A stretch of 64,000 nucleotides of DNA. Origin: Ostrinia nubilalis (taxonomy: Eukaryota; Arthropoda; Insecta; Lepidoptera; Crambidae). A program made the position numbers and the translations under genes. The notes beneath the pieces are model-generated. The model did not search any database. It saw nothing but the letters and a program-made list of their open reading frames with translations, and was not told the origin of the DNA. The DNA is taken from assembly GCF_963855985.1 (NCBI RefSeq), contig NC_087118.1, positions 1,054,001-1,118,000 of the forward strand, written 5' to 3'. This document shows, in pieces, positions 34,701-45,575 of this stretch. Positions within the stretch are counted from its first letter, which is position 1. Every line of letters starts with the position of its first letter.

Positions 34701-34951
34701 TTAAGGCACATTCTCGAAATAGCACTACTTACGATCTTCGCCGCAAAAATGTAGAATTTAATGTTGGTGACATTGTTTGGAAAAGAACGTTTTATCAAAG
34801 CGATAAAGACAATAAATTTTCAAAAAAACTAGCTCCTAAATTTATTAAATGTCGTATAATAGCAAAGAAATCGAAATTAGTCTATGATCTTCAAGATATG
34901 ACAGGTCACAATATAGGGACCTGGCACGTTAAAGATTTTAAGCTAACCTAG
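31731..34951 (+). CDS. gypsy-B Pol polyprotein
   Basis: Translated in the -1 frame of gag; residue numbers here count from 31742, giving 1069 codons. Protease: active site LLDTGS, D68. Reverse transcriptase: LDSRKLNAIT, MAFGLTNAP, catalytic FIDD with D383/D384. RNase H: VHTDASDYGIGAVL, D533, and TDHSSLKWF. Integrase: zinc-binding H725, H732, C762, C765, then catalytic D795, D855 and E891, a DD35E spacing. The C-terminal part has VGDIVWKR and ends near the cell. All key residues are present without stops. It makes and integrates the element cDNA. Confidence 0.95.
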
Positions 34952-34986
34952 TAGTTAGCTGGATTTTCTAAGAAAAATCCTAACCT

Positions 34987-34997
34987 AAAAAGGGGGG
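34987..34997 (+). other. gypsy-B polypurine tract
   Basis: AAAAAGGGGGG lies two bases upstream of the 3' LTR, the expected position for plus-strand DNA priming. Confidence 0.85.
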
Positions 34998-34999
34998 TA

Positions 35000-36303
35000 T
35001 GTAACGCTTCGTTACACTATTCTTAAAAACTAAAATCGAAATTATTAAAAACAACTATTTTATAATTTAAAAAAAAAGAAAACAATAATATACAATTAAA
35101 TCAGAAAAATACTAACATTTAATAAATTATAATATTTATAGAAAGAACTGTTTTTGTAAGCAAACTGCGCGATACCATTGTTATTATATCTTTGGAGCGA
35201 ACGAACGAACGCCGAATGATTCAAGGCGCGGCGAATGCTCGCAGCGATCGCGAATCCATCACTGTGTCTCGCGAAACATCCGTACGCAGACACGTACCAC
35301 TTTAACTGCAGATTTTTTAAATATAAGGTTTACGAACTCGTGAAGTTTTTACACCTCAGAATCTAATTAAGTCTGTGTACGTCACCCCGATAACGGGTAA
35401 GTGTTGCAAATTAATACATGATAATAGTACTTAGTGCTTGGTAAATTTATTGATCACCTACCTGCCAAAAAAATAATTAAATGTACTTCCTATGTATGCA
35501 CTACATTTAAGTATTTGAAAAGTACATAATAATATCTTAAGGTTTTAGAAAGCAGAATGTTTAATAATAAAATAATAGTCGTTTTTACTTCAATATGATA
35601 AATACAAAAGTAAATGTCATGCATACATGACCTTACATGACCTTCAACGGTCGTTGTTAATTATTATGTTAGGAAATTTATCTTTGATTAGATTAAGCTT
35701 ATTGTAGTAATATTACTATAGTAATGCACTTAGAACTGTAATTCATTAGTGGTAATTTTGTAAGATGTTTGTGACTATTTAATTACATGTTCATTATTTA
35801 GTACAAACATCGCATTGTTCTAGTCTAAGGATGATTGTGTATAACTGCCACATCATTAATCACTATTTATTGCCATAATCATTACCATATCCGCTTCTTC
35901 TTCTGATCCGCTTGTCTTCACTTCCGGTTGATGTGGCAGTCACACAAATGAAATCAGACTTTTTAAGAAGTGTCCGATTTCCGGAATTCCAGGGATCCAG
36001 TACCGGATTTCGATTGCTGCTCCCGGCTCACTCTCCATAATCAGGCTTACGGCGGAGGTGATTGCTGCATTTTTGTCATCGGACTACCCTACGATATCAC
36101 AACTTCGTGACCCCAACTTCGTGTCAACGCTTCTCCACGGATAAAAGGGCAGTGGTTTTGATTGAGCTTAAGACTGGTGATTCTTCGCGTTGCAATTGTT
36201 TATCCACTCCCTGAAGAGTCGTAATTAAACCTTTTTGTTAAATTTAAAATTACTTTTTCATTTCTATATTTTTTATACCTCCCATCTAAAATGGTACGGT
36301 ACA
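35000..36303 (+). repeat. 3' LTR of gypsy-B
   Basis: 1304 bp, the same length as the 5' LTR and identical in the parts I compared. It is followed by the AGCT target duplication (36304-36307). The near-identity indicates a recent insertion. Confidence 0.93.
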
Positions 36304-36960
36304 AGCTCTTCAATGTGAGGACTTTACACATTTTGTTTTCTTTAGGGAATTGATTCTTATACGGTTTCTTGAATGTATTTTGAAGCTTTTTGTTTATACT
36401 GTACTTAGCAAATTGCAATAATACGTCATGTTTCCCCCTATCCTTTCCTTTCTTTTCTTTTCTTATTATAACTTCTTTATTGAAGTCCTAATGAACTTCA
36501 AGGCGGGGAGCATGGTTGGGCCTATGCCCAAATGTCTTCCTTTTCTTCGGTGGCTTCAACTCTCAAAATTATCTAGCTGCATGAGATGGTTTCCCACCCA
36601 TCTGTTTATCGGATTCGGGACCAGCACCTTCGCAGAAGTCAAGTGGCCAGTGTTAAGTGTCACGCGAGAAACCTCAATAGAAAATTATGAAGAAAAAACC
36701 GCACTCGTTGTCTTTAAACGTCTGTCAAATGTGAAAAATCCGCTGATTTTAAACTGAAAAAATCAAACCGCTAGTAAACCGCAAGAAATATCGACGGATC
36801 GACCCTCGAAGCCTAGTCTCCGTCTCCTGATTCGCAGGTTGGTGGTTTCCGTTTTATTCAGCTGTATTTTTGAGTTGTTTGGAGTCACCAGCTGACCCCC
36901 GCATCATTTCTCTTCTCCGTAATTATTCCTGGTGTGACTATTTCGAGGATTTTATTAATG
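36304..36960 (+). other. BEL/Pao 3' flank, possible LTR
   Basis: This continues the host sequence of gypsy-B. AAGGCGGGGAGCATGGTTGGG at about 36500-36520 looks like a polypurine tract followed by the start of a BEL LTR (TG-rich start, TGGGCCTATGCCC). That is inference: no second LTR copy is present in the window. The 109-codon ORF at 36428 has no recognisable domain. Confidence 0.4.
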
Positions 36961-37946
36961 TTTCTATTTTATCAAGATATACCTCTTAGTTTAAAAGTTA
37001 TTACGTTTTCTTTAAGTAATTGAAAGAAAAAAATTCTATAAAAAAAAAAAAAAAAAATCTGATATATTTTTAGGTCTAGTTTCACCTTTTTTCATATGTG
37101 CACTTTATCAAGAAGCACTGTATTTTGTGTGTAAAATGTAAGTTTCTTAGTAAGTGAATTATTATAATATAAAAAATAGTGTATTTCATAATTTAAATAA
37201 TTCAATAATTTGTATAATCTTCAATTGTTTTTAATTCAGTCTTTCTCGAATACGTAATTATAAATGTAAAAGAAAACAAACTTTAATTTTTATTTTTTTA
37301 TTTTTGTTGAATCGTTCAAATAATGGAACGGTAAAATAAACCGAATGAAAGGAATGAATGAAATTATGTCAGAAAAATGTCTTTTAATTTTGTAACGTGT
37401 AGCCACCCTATAGAGTTTCATACAAACATTAATTAATGCATATCTTTTAAACTAAATAAAAACATCAAAAGGTTTAATAACAAACATTTAGTGAAAGGGT
37501 TTACTTCAATTGTAAAATGTTCACTTTTACCCTCGTGTTTATCAAACTCAAGATTTTTGTCTTTTCAAAAACGTATGGATTGAGTGAGCACTTTTATCAG
37601 AATATTTCTCAAGAACGCACAGTAATAGTGGTTAGTTTTATATGATAAACAATGCTGTTTAAGGTTTACTTCGACAAGACATATGCTGGAATGCGGTTTT
37701 ATAGTTGGTTCGTCAGAATATCTGCACTTATGGCGTGTGGATTGAGTGAGCACAAAGAATCATGTACAACTTTTTAATTACGGCCCTCACACATCTAAAA
37801 TTAAAGACACTAACTTTGCAGAGTTTTTACAATATAACGAGCATTAATGATATTTATAAACTTATAATAATACGGAGATCCGGCTGATCCTCTGTCAGGA
37901 CTGAGTGAGCCGACTTTTATCTATTTATCTTTGGTTTAATCTTTTT

Positions 37947-38984
37947 AACCGACTTCAAAAAAGGAGGAGGTTATATGTTCGACTGTATGTATTTTTTTTT
38001 TCTATGTATGTTCACCGATTACTCCGTCAATTGTGGACCGATTTTCAAAATTCTTTTTTTGTTCGATAGGGTATACTTCTGAGGTGGTCCCATTGTCACC
38101 AAGTCAGGATCTGATGATGGGATCCTAGGAAAATCGAGGGCAACCCTCAAATTTTATAGGCACGTATATCGTTTTTCAAACTTTTTCTTAAGTTATTCAA
38201 GTATTTGCTCCTGGAAATCATCATCTCATATTGATGAGCTGATGATAGAAGGTAAAACTCCTTAATGCTTAGGAGTTGGAGGATAATTCTTTTAATTTTA
38301 TAGATAAGTATAGTTTCTAAAGTTATTCAAGTGTTTACATCAGATATTCATCATCTCATCATGATGAATTGGTCATGGTAGGTACAACTCCTTAATGCTT
38401 AGGAGTTGGAGGATAATTCTTTAAATATTATAAATACAAATATACCAACAGTTGTATTCTTTCATGTTTTTAAGGTGGGCTGACGGTTTAGGGTCTTTTA
38501 GGTTTCCTATATGGTAACCTGTATTTTGTATGGAATATTATTTACACTAGACATGAAGAATATGGTGTCAATGTACTGCCTACCTTCAGTGGTAACATCA
38601 AGGTAATAATTCGTTCGTTCGTTCGTTCGTTTCAGCCAAATGACGTCCACTGCTGGACAAATAATTAGTTAACTAAAAAGCAAGAAATAAGTAAAATTTT
38701 ATAAAAAAAAATGAAACCGACTCCAAAAAACCTACACTAAAAAGTAGAAAAATAATTACTAATTTCCTACTTATTTATTAGGACGAATTAATATTTATGT
38801 AGGTATACCATGATTGATACTTTTGGAGTCGGTGCAGGCAAACTTTACATGTTTCTTATCTTGGCACCGACTCCAGAAGTATCAATCATGGTATACCTAC
38901 ATAAATATTAATTCGTCCTAATAAATAAGTAGGAAATTAGTAATTATTTTTCTACTTTTTAGTGTAGGTTTTTTGAAGTCGGTT
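37947..38984. mobile_element. AACCGACTTC-ended non-autonomous element
   Basis: The ends AACCGACTTCAAAAAA (37947) and TTTTTTGAAGTCGGTT (38984) are inverted repeats. The interior has direct repeats around CTCCTTAATGCTTAGGAGTT (about 38260 and 38390). It also has a (TTCG)n run followed by TTTCAGCCAAATGACGTCCA (about 38628), and a large palindrome at its right end. I recognise the end sequence as a widespread lepidopteran repeat; its class is uncertain. It is inserted in the unnamed inverted repeat. Confidence 0.7.
38715..38984. repeat. Near-perfect palindrome, 121-bp arms
   Basis: The arms 38715-38835 and 38864-38984 are reverse complements with very few mismatches, around a 28-bp loop. Both arm ends carry ACCGACTCC/ACCGACTTC-type motifs. 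It is either a nested fold-back or the duplicated terminus of the surrounding element. Confidence 0.85.
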
Positions 38985-39299
38985 TTTTTTTATTACAAAT
39001 GGAAAGATTGTTTTTACAATACGTTTTAGGCCTTTTACAATAAGAAAAGTATAAATTTAAAGCTTTCCAGGGGGTGGTCACTCAATCCATACGCACACTA
39101 TTTTTAAATAAACTACGATACGAGTACGAAAAACTAAAACTGTATTTTGTATTTTTTACGAATTTGATATTTACCCGACTGCTCCAGAAGGAGGGTTATG
39201 TTTTTTACTTAATTAGTTATTTCTGAATATTCATTGAAAAAACAACTTTTTTATTCATATCTTTATTGTATTGCTTGTTCCGATATTATCCTGTTATGT

Positions 39300-39430
39300 A
39301 TACCTAATAAAATAAAATAGCATGTATGATAAAAACCGTAGAGGGATTCGAACATTTCGAACCCACGGTACTGATTGCTGAGCGTCGACTCTGGTTTTTG
39401 AGCTACTTGACATTATTGTAATTTGTATGT
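39300..39430 (-). mobile_element. Possible tRNA-derived SINE fragment
   Basis: On the minus strand, GTCAAGTAGCTCAAAAACC..GAGTCGACGCTCAGCAATCAG..GTGGGTTCGAAATGTTCGA resembles A-box and B-box sequence of an insect SINE head. The B box is imperfect and duplicated (GGTTCGAAATG, then TTCGAATCCC). No intact tRNA fold is claimed. Confidence 0.4.
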
Positions 39431-39984
39431 CGTCGAAATTTTCAATAGCGTCTCTAATCTGTTTTTTGCCTAGTAACATGCCTTCATAAATAAAGCAGTA
39501 AACTTATTGCCTTTAGCGCCATCTTTTGACATAACACGCCAAATAAATACTCCGCTCAAGTTGCTATAATAGAAAGCATTAGCGGGTCGCGAACCGCGGG
39601 ACGGTCAAGTCCGCTGCGGCACACTAGCGCGATCTGTTATCACCAGTAGGAAACCAAACGAGCCAGAGCATTTTCAAGACTTAGGTCGGCCACATTTCGA
39701 GTATGGGATGATGCATCTGTACTAGTATTATATTATCTGTGCCGCTACGTTTGTACGGCGGAACCCTCGGTGTGCGAGTCCGACTCGCACTTGGCCGGTT
39801 TTTTTTTTAATTTAAGTTATTTGTATTTTCGTTGGTAGTTTTTATAGTAATGTACGTATGTTTTTTTTAGATTTTTCATTTTCTTATTTTAGAAGTTAGA
39901 GGGGGAGGGGACCAACCTTTTTCCACTTTATAAATAATAAATAAAATAATAATAATTAATAATTTATTTTTTTAGAAACATGGT
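39431..39984. other. Non-coding stretch with a repeat fragment
   Basis: No gene is recognised. At 39731-39805 a minus-strand copy of the GGCCAAGTGCGAGTCGGACT repeat also seen at 9412 is present, ending in T9 (A-tail). Confidence 0.6.
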
Positions 39985-40139
39985 TGTAGTGTAGGATGAT
40001 AATCAATGAAAAGACAGGCTTATATTCAGCAGAGCAACCATCTTGAAGCCTCGTGCTCGTAGAGAGACCGCGTTCCGCCCAGAGGCGCGAAAAGCCCAAA
40101 CGTCACTGTCATCTGTCACAGACCAACAATTACAGCACA
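39985..40139 (-). repeat. 3' LTR of gypsy-C
   Basis: Plus strand TGTAGTGTAGGATGATAATC...CAACAATTACAGCACA, matching 53162-53315 with a couple of differences (for example AGCAACC against AGTAACC; AAAAGCCC against AAAACCC). Confidence 0.88.
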
Positions 40140-40311
40140 TCCCTCGCTTCAAGATGATTTTCTTTATTTAAATCAAGGTTAAAAATGACAAAATCTAAGT
40201 TACATTTTCTTTATGCTAAAACTACTTTAAGTTACATTTACTTTATGCTTAAAAATCTAAGTTACATTTACTTTATGCTTAAATTACATAAGAATAAACC
40301 TAAGACAATAA

Positions 40312-40655
40312 TTATAGTGTGACATAATCATCTAGCCAAGCAGGTCTTCTCCTTTCTCGGATAGACCTTCCTGTATTTATATTGGCTTCTACCCCTTCTG
40401 TGGAAGTTGGGTTACAAGTATTATTTGGATCCTGAGTAGGACAAGTAGTTTGGTTACAAGTATTATTTGGATCTTGAGTAGGACAAGTATTTTGGTTACA
40501 AGTATTATTCGGACCCTGAATACAATTGGCAGGAGTCAATGTTTCGAAAGTATCCAAATTATTTTCTACAACATTGTTTTTATAATAAGGAGCTGGTATT
40601 AGATGCCACCTATTTCTTCTATACTCCCCTCTATTATTTTTTACAAGATTTTTAT
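40312..40655 (-). pseudogene. gypsy-C pol C-terminus
   Basis: The minus-strand frame reads RRNRWHLIPAPYYKNN, then DTFETLTPANC, then three tandem copies of a ~14-residue unit (DPNNTCNQTTCPTQ), ending RSIRERRRPAWLDDYVTL and a stop. The basic 'R-R-P-x-W-L-D-D-Y' ending is usual for gypsy integrase/pol tails. It is cut upstream by the LINE-C 3' tail near 40655. Confidence 0.7.
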
Positions 40656-40843
40656 TTTTATTTATTTATTTATTTTCACCAACTTAAACTATCTTTACAG
40701 GTCAATAACCTAATGCGATAGCATAAATTATTTTGTAGGCAGGTACACTGTATCTACTTACACTAACTACTTATAACTAACAATAAAAAGTGCGGCTCTT
40801 ACGAATTCACTCAGAGAACAATTAAACGGGTCTACTACTTCCG

Positions 40844-42364
40844 CTATTTCATTGTTGAGACGTCTTGTGGCGCGAGTGAGCGGCGTCTCCGCCAGCAGAG
40901 CCGTGCGCGCGCGCGGCACAGCCAGCAGGCGCGGGCGGCGACGGCGCCGCAGCGCTCCACATAGCGATCCGGCACATTTAGGTATACCGTTCCCAGCAAT
41001 TCCGGGTTATGTATCTTACCTTTCAGCAACTTGAAAAAGTCAACCAGCAACGCAACATCCCTCCTCACCCTTAATTCGTTATATCCCACCATACCCAGGA
41101 TGAATAAGGTGGGATACTTCAATGAGTAAAATGGGTACACCCCATATCGTCTCTGATACAAATATCTTACGAACTTGTTTTGTATCTTTTCCAGCATGAT
41201 GCTATACTTAGCTTCGTGCGGGGCCCAGATCACAGAGTTGCATTCTAGATGGCTTCTAACTAAGGCATTGTACAGGGTCACTATTGCGGTGACATTCTTA
41301 AAACCGTGAGCTTTACGCAGGATAAAACCTAAGTTCCGATACGCTTTCTTACAGATTGACGTTATATGGGTTTTGAAGGTAAGATTGGATGTGAATTGTA
41401 CGCCTAGATCTCTCACTTCATTCACCCTGACAACCGTGGTTCCTGCTACCTTGTAAGTGTTGAGGAGGGGGCTGCGTGTGCGTGTAAAAGATATGGTTAA
41501 ACACTTGGAGGTGTTAAACTTCAACCCATTGTTCTCGCTCCACGCCACTACCCTGTCAATGTCCCTTTGCATTTTCTCTGTGTCATCTGGGCTCCTAATC
41601 TCACGATAGAGTTTCAAGTCATCTGCAAACAGCAAGCACTTGGAATCCTTTACCACCGTCGGCAGATCGTTCACCATTAAAATGAATTCAAAAGGCCCAA
41701 GATTACTGCCCTGACTTACCCCCGATCTTGTAAAATAGGGTTCTGAGGTGAAACCGGCATATTCCACATACTGCTGCCTATCCCCCATATAACTGGCAAA
41801 CAGCTGTAACAACCGCGGAGTAAACCCTACGCTCGCTAACTTTTTAAGAAGCACTTCATTATCGACCAGGTCGAAGGCTTTTTTGTAATCAAAGTAAGCG
41901 GCGTCCACCTGCACCCCACTGTCCACAGCTGGAATTATATCCGCCATATAATTAAGTAGGTTGCTGGTCGTACTTCGCGCTGGTCGAAAACCGTGTTGCG
42001 CGTCTGTTAGTTGTGCGCTTACCTGGGAGTATAGACCTTTATGTATGGCTGACTCGAATACTTTTGCCGGTGTCGACAATACAGCTACTGGTCTATATCC
42101 CTCCACACTATTTGATGAACCTCCCTTTGGAACGGGAACGACGCGTGTGAGCTTCCACCTCTCAGGGAAAACGGCAGTCTGCAACGAGAGATTATATATG
42201 TGTAGAAATGGTTCAGCTAACATCTCCCGACAGTCCCGAAACACGAACGGTGGAATCCCATCCGGTCCTACGGAAGTCTTGGGCTTAAGCTTCCGCAGCG
42301 CCCCTCTTACCTCATTTAACTCTAACCGCTCCAGGTGCACGCGCGCCCCCCCCGTTCTCATCAC
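40844..42364 (-). pseudogene. LINE-C ORF2: reverse transcriptase part
   Basis: RT motifs in order: GPDGIPPFVFRDC, VVPVPKGGSSNSVEGYRPV, DAQHGFRPARSTTSNL, YFDYKKAFDLVDNEVL, RSGVSQGSNLGPFEF, and catalytic LFADDLKLY. Then comes the thumb/C-terminal region with VRSHLECNSVIWAPHE. It is linked to the upstream piece by a one-base frameshift in a run of eight G (plus-strand C8 at 42346-42353); seven G would keep a single frame. ORF1 and the endonuclease follow upstream on the same strand. Confidence 0.88.
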
Positions 42365-42890
42365 CTCCTCTAGCCATAACTCCAGCTACGTCTAGGTCCG
42401 CCCGTTTCGTGGCATAGACTGAGTGGAAGTACGATGCGAATTCTTTGGCACACTGTTCAGGCGTAATCACCTCCCCATTTTTCAGTATAGTTTTTGTCTG
42501 CCTACTTTCCCTTTTAGACTTTATGTATTTCCAAAATGCCTTTGGGTCCTCTAGCAGGTGATTTTGAACCCTGTTCCTATATTGTTCCTGTGCAATTTTT
42601 ATCATCTTTTTTACTCGACTTCTGCACTTTGCATACTCATCGTAATACCCTTTTGAACCCCTAATTTTATACTGCCTATGTAAATTTGCCTTTAATTTTA
42701 TTTCTTTAATTAATTCAGTCGAGTACCACTCGGGGTAATTATACCTATGGTTTATCTTACCTGAACTTACCTTTTTTCGCGGAACATGTTCGTTCATGAT
42801 ACCATTTATAATTTCATAAAAGAAAGATACACTCTTTTCTAAATCTAAATTCCATAAAGGCGTCCAATCTATTGCCGCTATCGATTTATA
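42320..42890 (-). pseudogene. LINE-C ORF2: endonuclease-RT linker
   Basis: The frame reads KSIAAIDWTPLWNLDLEKSV, then PEWYSTELIKEIKLKANLHR, then DPKAFWKYIKSKRESRQ, the usual linker between LINE endonuclease and RT. It begins at the MITE insertion site (42889-42890) and runs into the G8 frameshift. It was continuous with the endonuclease piece at 43413 before the MITE inserted. Confidence 0.82.
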
Positions 42891-43410
42891 CACCACTAAA
42901 TTTTTATCACCGAAAATTTTTTAACAGGTTATGTAGAAACGTGTGAAAAATTTAAAGCAAAAGCAAAAGAAAAAGAAATGTTTTTCATAAAGTTAATTTT
43001 TTTATTAAATTTTCTTTAGTCCGTATTTTACGCGTCACAGCTTTGTCACTCCGCTGCTCGCTAGAGTAGTCGTACGCGCTCGCACGTTGCATCGATCTGT
43101 CTATCTCGCTCACGCCTCGACCACGCTTCCAGTGTTATTATAACATACTTAGCTAACTTAGACCATTTTGAATTCTAATAAGTGTTACATTATCGTACGT
43201 AAATAGTGCTAGCGACGCGTGTGTCTATAAATTACCAATTTTAGGAGGAAATTTTGAGTAACTTTATTTAATTATTTTTTTTGCACAAATGGGATCAGTC
43301 ACAATGGGATTAGATTAGGAACCATTAGCCAGATATCTGGGATCAGATATCTGGCTAATGGGAACTCATTAGCCAGAAAATTTTTTTTCGGTGATAAAAA
43401 TTTAGTGGTG
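42891..43410. mobile_element. TA-target MITE inside LINE-C ORF2
   Basis: A 520-bp element with terminal inverted repeats CACCACTAAATTTTTATCAC at both ends is flanked by TA (42889-42890, 43411-43412). Dropping it with one TA keeps the ORF2 codons in frame across the site. The interior has no ORF but holds an inverted AGCCAGATATCTGGGATCAG-type palindrome near 43330-43360. Likely Tc1/mariner-derived. Confidence 0.85.
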
Positions 43411-43412
43411 TA

Positions 43413-44279
43413 TAGTTGTTCGAAATTAGCTTTAGTGAAATTCCATTGTACGGACGCAACTCGAGTATTCACACCAGCTTGAGAGTCACAGTTGACCGGT
43501 CGTCCTTGCGGCGGGGGAGGGGGCGGGGGCGCCCGCTCACCAGCGCAGCGCCCGCGCCGCACGGTGACCGCTAGCGCGGGATGGTACGGATCCGGGCATA
43601 TGAGCGGGCTCGCCGCGCTCACGGACGCACCGTCATCGCTCCACGTACTCAATACCAGATCTAAACAACGGCCACTACAATTAGCTATGTTGTTGCCTTG
43701 AGTGAATCCGCAATAGCTTATCAAATACTCATAATAATTCGCGACATTTTGTGAGCAAGAATGTAAAGTAAAATCTCCTATCACTATTAACTCACTATAT
43801 CTATTACAAAATTCTTCAATTATTTTAAACATTATCATGTACTCAGTTTCGCTACTATTTGGCGGTATATAAAGAACGCAACACAAAAATAAAAAAATCC
43901 TATTTAAGTAGACCGTTGCACTAACGAGTTCAAAGTCAAACACACGATCGTCTATTACTACGTCACCCGGGATCGGTACTCGTCGCAGCTCGTAACGCGG
44001 TGTGGCCACTAAACACGCGCCTCCGTGCTTTCGCCCATCCGTTCGATCACAACGGACTATTGTATATCCAGGTGGTATCAACTCGGCATCGTGAATTGAC
44101 TCGTTGCAGCCAGTTCCCGTTACCGCGAACAAGTCTACCTCTGATGTAGAAATATTTCCATAAAATTCCTCAAGTTTTGTTCGGAGACCTCGGACGTTCT
44201 GGTATAGTATTTCAACAGATTTACTTGTTATCCTGTTTGTTTGGGGGGCGGCGAAACCAAATCCATTCGCAAAACTCAA
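43413..44279 (-). pseudogene. LINE-C ORF2: endonuclease domain
   Basis: APE-type endonuclease text: SVEILYQNVRGLRTKLEEFY, FAVTGTGCNESI, CCVLYIPPNSSE, LIVIGDFTLHS, CLDLVLST. The usual ExW motif after 'TGT' is altered (TGTGCNES, against the common TET-W). The final SDH is replaced by PDPYHPAL. The frame opens after a TAA and begins with TTG; there is no ATG upstream of the domain. It overlaps ORF1 by about 58 nt in the +1 frame. Confidence 0.8.
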
Positions 44280-44680
44280 TGTTTACTGCCCAATTTTCCG
44301 GCTTACACAATAATTCATATTTGCTTTCAGGGACACCTATTCGAAAAGAAGCATAATCTCTTTCTGTTTTGGGCTTGATTTTTTCCACTTTCATCGCTAT
44401 TTCTTGACCACAATTTTTTTTAACGTGTGATTCTACGCATTCTACTGTAGTATCTGCTTGTAATCGCCATACGTGCAAGTATTTCTTCCGCTCTGTTCCT
44501 TGTATTTGAAAATCCGTAGTGCCCCCTCCTTTCTTTACCTCGCTGCTAGAGTACCTACTCTTTCTCCTAACTTCGGTCCATTTCTGCTTGTCCTCTTGTT
44601 CTTTTACATCAATTTCATCAATTGGATTTGTACCGTAGCTACTTTTCGTTTGATCTACCACCTCGTGCGTGTTGCAAGAA
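44221..44680 (-). pseudogene. LINE-C ORF1, C-terminal part
   Basis: The minus-strand frame includes KWTEVRRKSRYSSS, LHVWRLQADTTVECVESHVK, and ASFRIGVPESKYELLCKPEN, ending WIWFRRPPNKQDNK. 'ASFRIGVP...P..W..N' is a typical end of gag-like ORF1 proteins in CR1-group LINEs. The first residues (MAVQFQSPSRQEK) belong to the adjacent repeat, so ORF1 is truncated near 44680. Role by analogy: RNA binding. Confidence 0.72.
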
Positions 44681-45575
44681 AGGATTTTTTCCTGGCGGCT
44701 TGGTGACTGGAATTGAACCGCCATCGGTGCAGACTGAGAAGATGGTGAATTGTCTGCACGTGAAAAAGAGGTTGTCCGGCTTGCAGAAATTTATAAGAGT
44801 TACCGTTCCTTGTATGAAATTAAAAAATGTAAATAAAACAGCTCCCTCTCAATTGACACAATTTATTTTATCTCGTAAGCTCATGTACAGTTAACAATTA
44901 CGATATTATAACTACTGTAATAGATAGTGCCAACCTCAAGGGATTCAGGGTCGTTAATTAGGTTCGGTTTGGTGAATATTATTGCCACTACAAATTTCTT
45001 AAAACTCAGCCTAAATATTAAAAGACTCTACTAGTTAAGATAACTGCGCGATGTCAGGTCGGAAAGACTCCTACTTGAAGGATGGAAAAGTGGGTACCTT
45101 GGAAGCCATGCGGTTATAAGCCGTTACCCTGAACGTTCCTCTCTTCTTCCGGGGTCCAACGGGTCTCGCACACTTTTAGGCTACAAGCAGCATCCTCCAC
45201 GGCCTCAAGCGCGCAGTGCCAGATGAAGCTCTTGCATCTCCTCGACAGGAAAGCGTTCAAACTCTTGCAGAGACAGAGGTTTGATGACAAGGAGGAAATG
45301 CGAAGAGATCAGCAGTTTAGAAAGGAGAAATAATTTATACGAAATGATAAGAAATCAATATGAAATATTGAAATATCTAAAATATGAAATGTTTGAAACT
45401 ATAAAATAATGTAAAATATGAAATATAAAATCTCGTAAAATATGAAATATAAAATGTAAAATATCAAAAATGATATAATTTGAACTATAAAATCCCGCAT
45501 CTGAAACGAAAAATACGAGTGTCAGCATCACATGTGGAACGTGGCATTAGGTTATGAAAAAAACCCGCAATGGGA
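44676..45575. repeat. Unnamed repeat, longer copy
   Basis: Its ends are shared with 53338-53610: the left block (TTTTTTCCTGGCGGCTTGGTGAC..GTGCAGAC..GAGAAGATGGTGAATTGTC) and the right block (GATGACAAGGAGGAAATGCG..GATCAGCAGTTTAGAAAGGA..CCCGCATCTGAAACG). Here ~550 bp lie between the two blocks. Runs of ATATGAAAT-type repeats occur at 45355-45480. No coding capacity is recognised. Confidence 0.7.

Larger units (their letters stand above)
28748..36303 (+). mobile_element. Apparently complete Ty3/gypsy element (gypsy-B)
   Basis: A 7,556-bp element has 1304-bp LTRs (TGTAACGC...GTACA), a 4-bp target duplication AGCT (28744-28747, 36304-36307), a PBS, intact gag and pol frames joined by a -1 frameshift heptamer, and a polypurine tract. 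There is no env-like ORF between pol and the 3' LTR. All catalytic motifs of protease, RT, RNase H and integrase are present. It lies in the 3' part of the BEL/Pao remnant. It appears capable of autonomy, judging from sequence only. Confidence 0.95.
36961..39060 (+). repeat. Unnamed repeat, right inverted copy (interrupted)
   Basis: It is homologous in reverse orientation to 24519-25300, starting TTTCTATTTTATCAAGATAT and ending AAGTATAAATTTAA. Two insertions enlarge it: about 37536-37806, and the 37947-38984 element. Without them it is ~790 bp, like the left copy. The 62-codon ORF at 37565 is inside an insertion and is not supported. Confidence 0.8.
40656..44680 (-). mobile_element. LINE-C, Jockey/CR1-group LINE
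   Basis: A minus-strand LINE has a 3' tail of (AAAT)n type (plus-strand ATTTATTTATTTATTTT at about 40656-40676), ORF2 in three pieces and the C-terminal half of ORF1. It is 5'-truncated in ORF1 near 44680, where it meets the repeat at 44676. Defects are one G-run frameshift and a 520-bp MITE inside ORF2. It is inserted in gypsy-C. Confidence 0.85.

Noticed and set aside
36428..36757. 109-codon ORF after gypsy-B
   Set aside because: It lies in the likely BEL/Pao LTR or flank, and no known domain is visible.
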